This document shows positions 4,940-6,440 of a stretch of DNA of 6,440 bases, in pieces. The position numbers and the translations under genes were made by a program. Numbering within the stretch: position 1 is the first letter of the stretch; each line of letters starts with the position of its first letter. The stretch is from contig PUOI01000600.1 of the NCBI GenBank assembly GCA_003552765.1, forward strand, positions 1 to 6,440, written 5' to 3'. A model generated the notes under the pieces. That model was not told the DNA's origin and made no database searches. It was given only the letters and a program-made list of their open reading frames with translations. The DNA is from Candidatus Hydrogenedentota bacterium (GTDB lineage: Bacteria > Hydrogenedentota > Hydrogenedentia > Hydrogenedentales > SLHB01).

Positions 4940-6440
4940 TCAGTGTTCCTCCACAATGGAGGGGCTTTCCAAGAGACCGATGTAGTCCTCGAGAGTGGCC
5001 CCCGCCAGGCATGTTTCGATGATCTGCTTCCCGAGGGGCATGAGTTCGGGGTGTAGGAACTTGCGCAGTTGCCGGTGGAAGAATTCGGTTAGAATATCCG
5101 CACCCTTATCATACGCCTCGATCCCTACTTCCGGCTGGGTCTCGACCTGTAGCAGCCAATGGCCGATGGTTTGGCCTTCGACCATGATGGTATCCAGCGA
5201 GTAGCCCAGCAGCGGACAGCGGGAGGGGACCACCTGCTGCGGCGTGAACCAGGCGCCGCCCCGGCGGGCCAGGTAATCGCGCGCTATCCACTGGGGCATG
5301 AAGCCAACTTTCCACGCGCCAACGTGCTGGTTCGGACATATGATATAGCGCACCTCGGGCGTATCGACGATTTGCTGGAGCAGCAGGTTGGCCTGGTCGA
5401 CCTTGCGGCCCGTGGCAAACGGCCAGTAGGAGCCAACTCCTTCCGAACTCATTTCGTCGGTCTCGACAATGCTTGGGTTGTCGCTGCCCCGCGGCGAGAC
5501 AAGCCGCCAGAGCCACGCCAGAGCGGGGGGAAGCACGTGGAAGATACCGAATATGCCATATGACGGCTCGTCGGCGGTGCAGGGCGGTGTGCGGATCCCA
5601 AAACTGCGCACATCCACACGCACCGGCCCATCCAAGACATCGGGCACGATCCGCCTAGGCAGAATAACCCGGGGATTCGGGCAGGGGCGCCCTGGGGCAT
5701 CCTCGATATGTTCCCAGATGAGCGCTGTACTTCCAGGCGCTGCGTCAATATTCAGAAACAGAAGCGGTTCCGGGGCATGTACGGTAGTCGATTCGAGGTG
5801 AGGATCGGTGCCGTAGCGATCGATGTGGTTGGTCCGGACGAACCACGCGTCTTCGGCGTCCATCAAGGCCAGGCGTCCGTCGCCGCGGTCGAGGGATGGG
5901 TGCGACAGGGCCATATCGTCCGTGATGGGCCGGATATCACAATTACGGGGCACGACAATAAGCCATTTTTCGTTATTGATCGTATTTGTGCCCAAGAGTA
6001 GACGGCCGTCGGGTTGGCGGTGGATCTGCTCGAGCATCTCGCTCTTGCCGCCGCCGCTGGCGCCTTCGTGCATAATCGTGAGGCGGTTGTCGTAGGGGGT
6101 AATCACCTGCACCGTCGAGCAATGGTTGGTAACCCAGGATTCCTTTTCACCGAGGTTGATCAGCACCCCGTAAACCCCCTTCTTCGCGCTGGGACCCGGA
6201 TATAGGTTGTAGCTGAACAGCTCGTGAAGCCCGCGCAGACGGTTATGCACCACGACCTGTTTGCCATCGAAATGCGTGTGCCGCATGGGCGGGGCCACGT
6301 AAATGATGGACTTTGGCGCGAAATCCTCGGGCAGCTCTTGTGGGTCGAGAATGCCCTGAAGCTGGGCCAATCCAAGCGCAAAGAACCCGGCGTTGGCCGG
6401 ACACACCGCCATCGCGTCCACGCCCACCCCACGCGCACCC
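4940..6440 (-). CDS. DUF4914-like protein with PEP carboxykinase-type motifs (5' end beyond window)
   Basis: The frame is open to the window edge (GARGVGVDAMAV...), so the GTG at 6427 is probably internal and the full protein is longer; about 500 C-terminal residues are visible. No signal peptide or membrane segment is seen, so it is likely cytosolic. I recognise it as resembling DUF4914, a family of unknown function, from memory. Residues below count from the GTG. The P-loop is GASGGGKSEM (122-131), a form shared with HPr kinase and close to the PEPCK GLSGTGKTT. Other segments match ATP-PEPCK in the same order: HELFSYNLYPGP (68-79), NHCS (101-104), TDDM (169-172), NPRVILP (251-257), FHVLPP (296-301), WPF (335-337) and VGAWKVGFMPQWIAR (369-383). 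This suggests a nucleotide-binding PEPCK-like fold, perhaps a kinase or phosphotransferase; the substrate is unknown. The lysine pair of the PEPCK GEMKKG motif has no obvious counterpart. The coding call is firm, the family call moderate, the function open. Confidence 0.85.
   Translation of the reverse strand, partial: GARGVGVDAMAVCPANAGFFALGLAQLQGILDPQELPEDFAPKSIIYVAPPMRHTHFDGKQVVVHNRLRGLHELFSYNLYPGPSAKKGVYGVLINLGEKESWVTNHCSTVQVITPYDNRLTIMHEGASGGGKSEMLEQIHRQPDGRLLLGTNTINNEKWLIVVPRNCDIRPITDDMALSHPSLDRGDGRLALMDAEDAWFVRTNHIDRYGTDPHLESTTVHAPEPLLFLNIDAAPGSTALIWEHIEDAPGRPCPNPRVILPRRIVPDVLDGPVRVDVRSFGIRTPPCTADEPSYGIFGIFHVLPPALAWLWRLVSPRGSDNPSIVETDEMSSEGVGSYWPFATGRKVDQANLLLQQIVDTPEVRYIICPNQHVGAWKVGFMPQWIARDYLARRGGAWFTPQQVVPSRCPLLGYSLDTIMVEGQTIGHWLLQVETQPEVGIEAYDKGADILTEFFHRQLRKFLHPELMPLGKQIIETCLAGATLEDYIGLLESPSIVEEH

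Noticed and set aside
6425..6427. GTG at 6427 as the true start of the DUF4914-like protein
   Set aside because: The frame stays open to the window edge and no ribosome site can be judged. PEPCK-like and DUF4914-like proteins have more N-terminal sequence than this start would give.

Overview
All supported genes in this window lie on the minus strand, so transcription runs from high to low coordinates. The DNA is GC-rich and densely coded. It looks like a Gram-negative-type bacterium of the Planctomycetes/Verrucomicrobia/Lentisphaerae neighbourhood or a candidate phylum such as Hydrogenedentota. The clues are a lipobox-bearing binding protein, a pseudopilin ending in an '[14 protein letters not shown]' segment (a form of the H-X9-DG pseudopilins these lineages carry in large numbers), and a DUF4914-like protein. 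This taxonomic placement is inference, because no rRNA or marker gene is present.

Layout in transcription order. (1) 6440-4940: a large protein, cut at its 5' end by the window edge, that I take for a DUF4914-type protein. By eye it carries a collinear set of motifs resembling ATP-dependent PEP carboxykinase. (2) 4939-4459: a 481-base gap with no convincing gene but several GC-rich inverted repeats. (3) 4458-3865: an ECF sigma factor with no anti-sigma gene downstream. (4) 3864-3652: a short gap that probably holds the promoter of the next unit. (5) 3651-1: five tightly packed genes that look like one operon. They are a type II pseudopilin, a lipoprotein metal-binding protein, an ABC ATPase, an ABC permease of the ZnuB/MntB/TroB type, and the start of a SAM-dependent methyltransferase that runs off the window. 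The junctions are a 7-base gap, a GTGA overlap, an ATGA overlap and a 31-base overlap.

How the genes work together. The binding protein, ATPase and permease form a complete ABC importer for a divalent metal, probably zinc or manganese, but the exact metal cannot be read from the sequence. The binding protein departs from the usual ligand pattern of the family. The pseudopilin shares the transcript and abuts the transporter, and the methyltransferase is probably translationally coupled to the permease. The ECF sigma factor and the DUF4914-like protein are separate units with no demonstrated link to the transporter.

The two points most worth a second look are the PEPCK-like motif chain in the DUF4914-like protein and the coupling of a pseudopilin with a divergent metal importer. 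I see no mobile element, CRISPR array, tRNA or rRNA.
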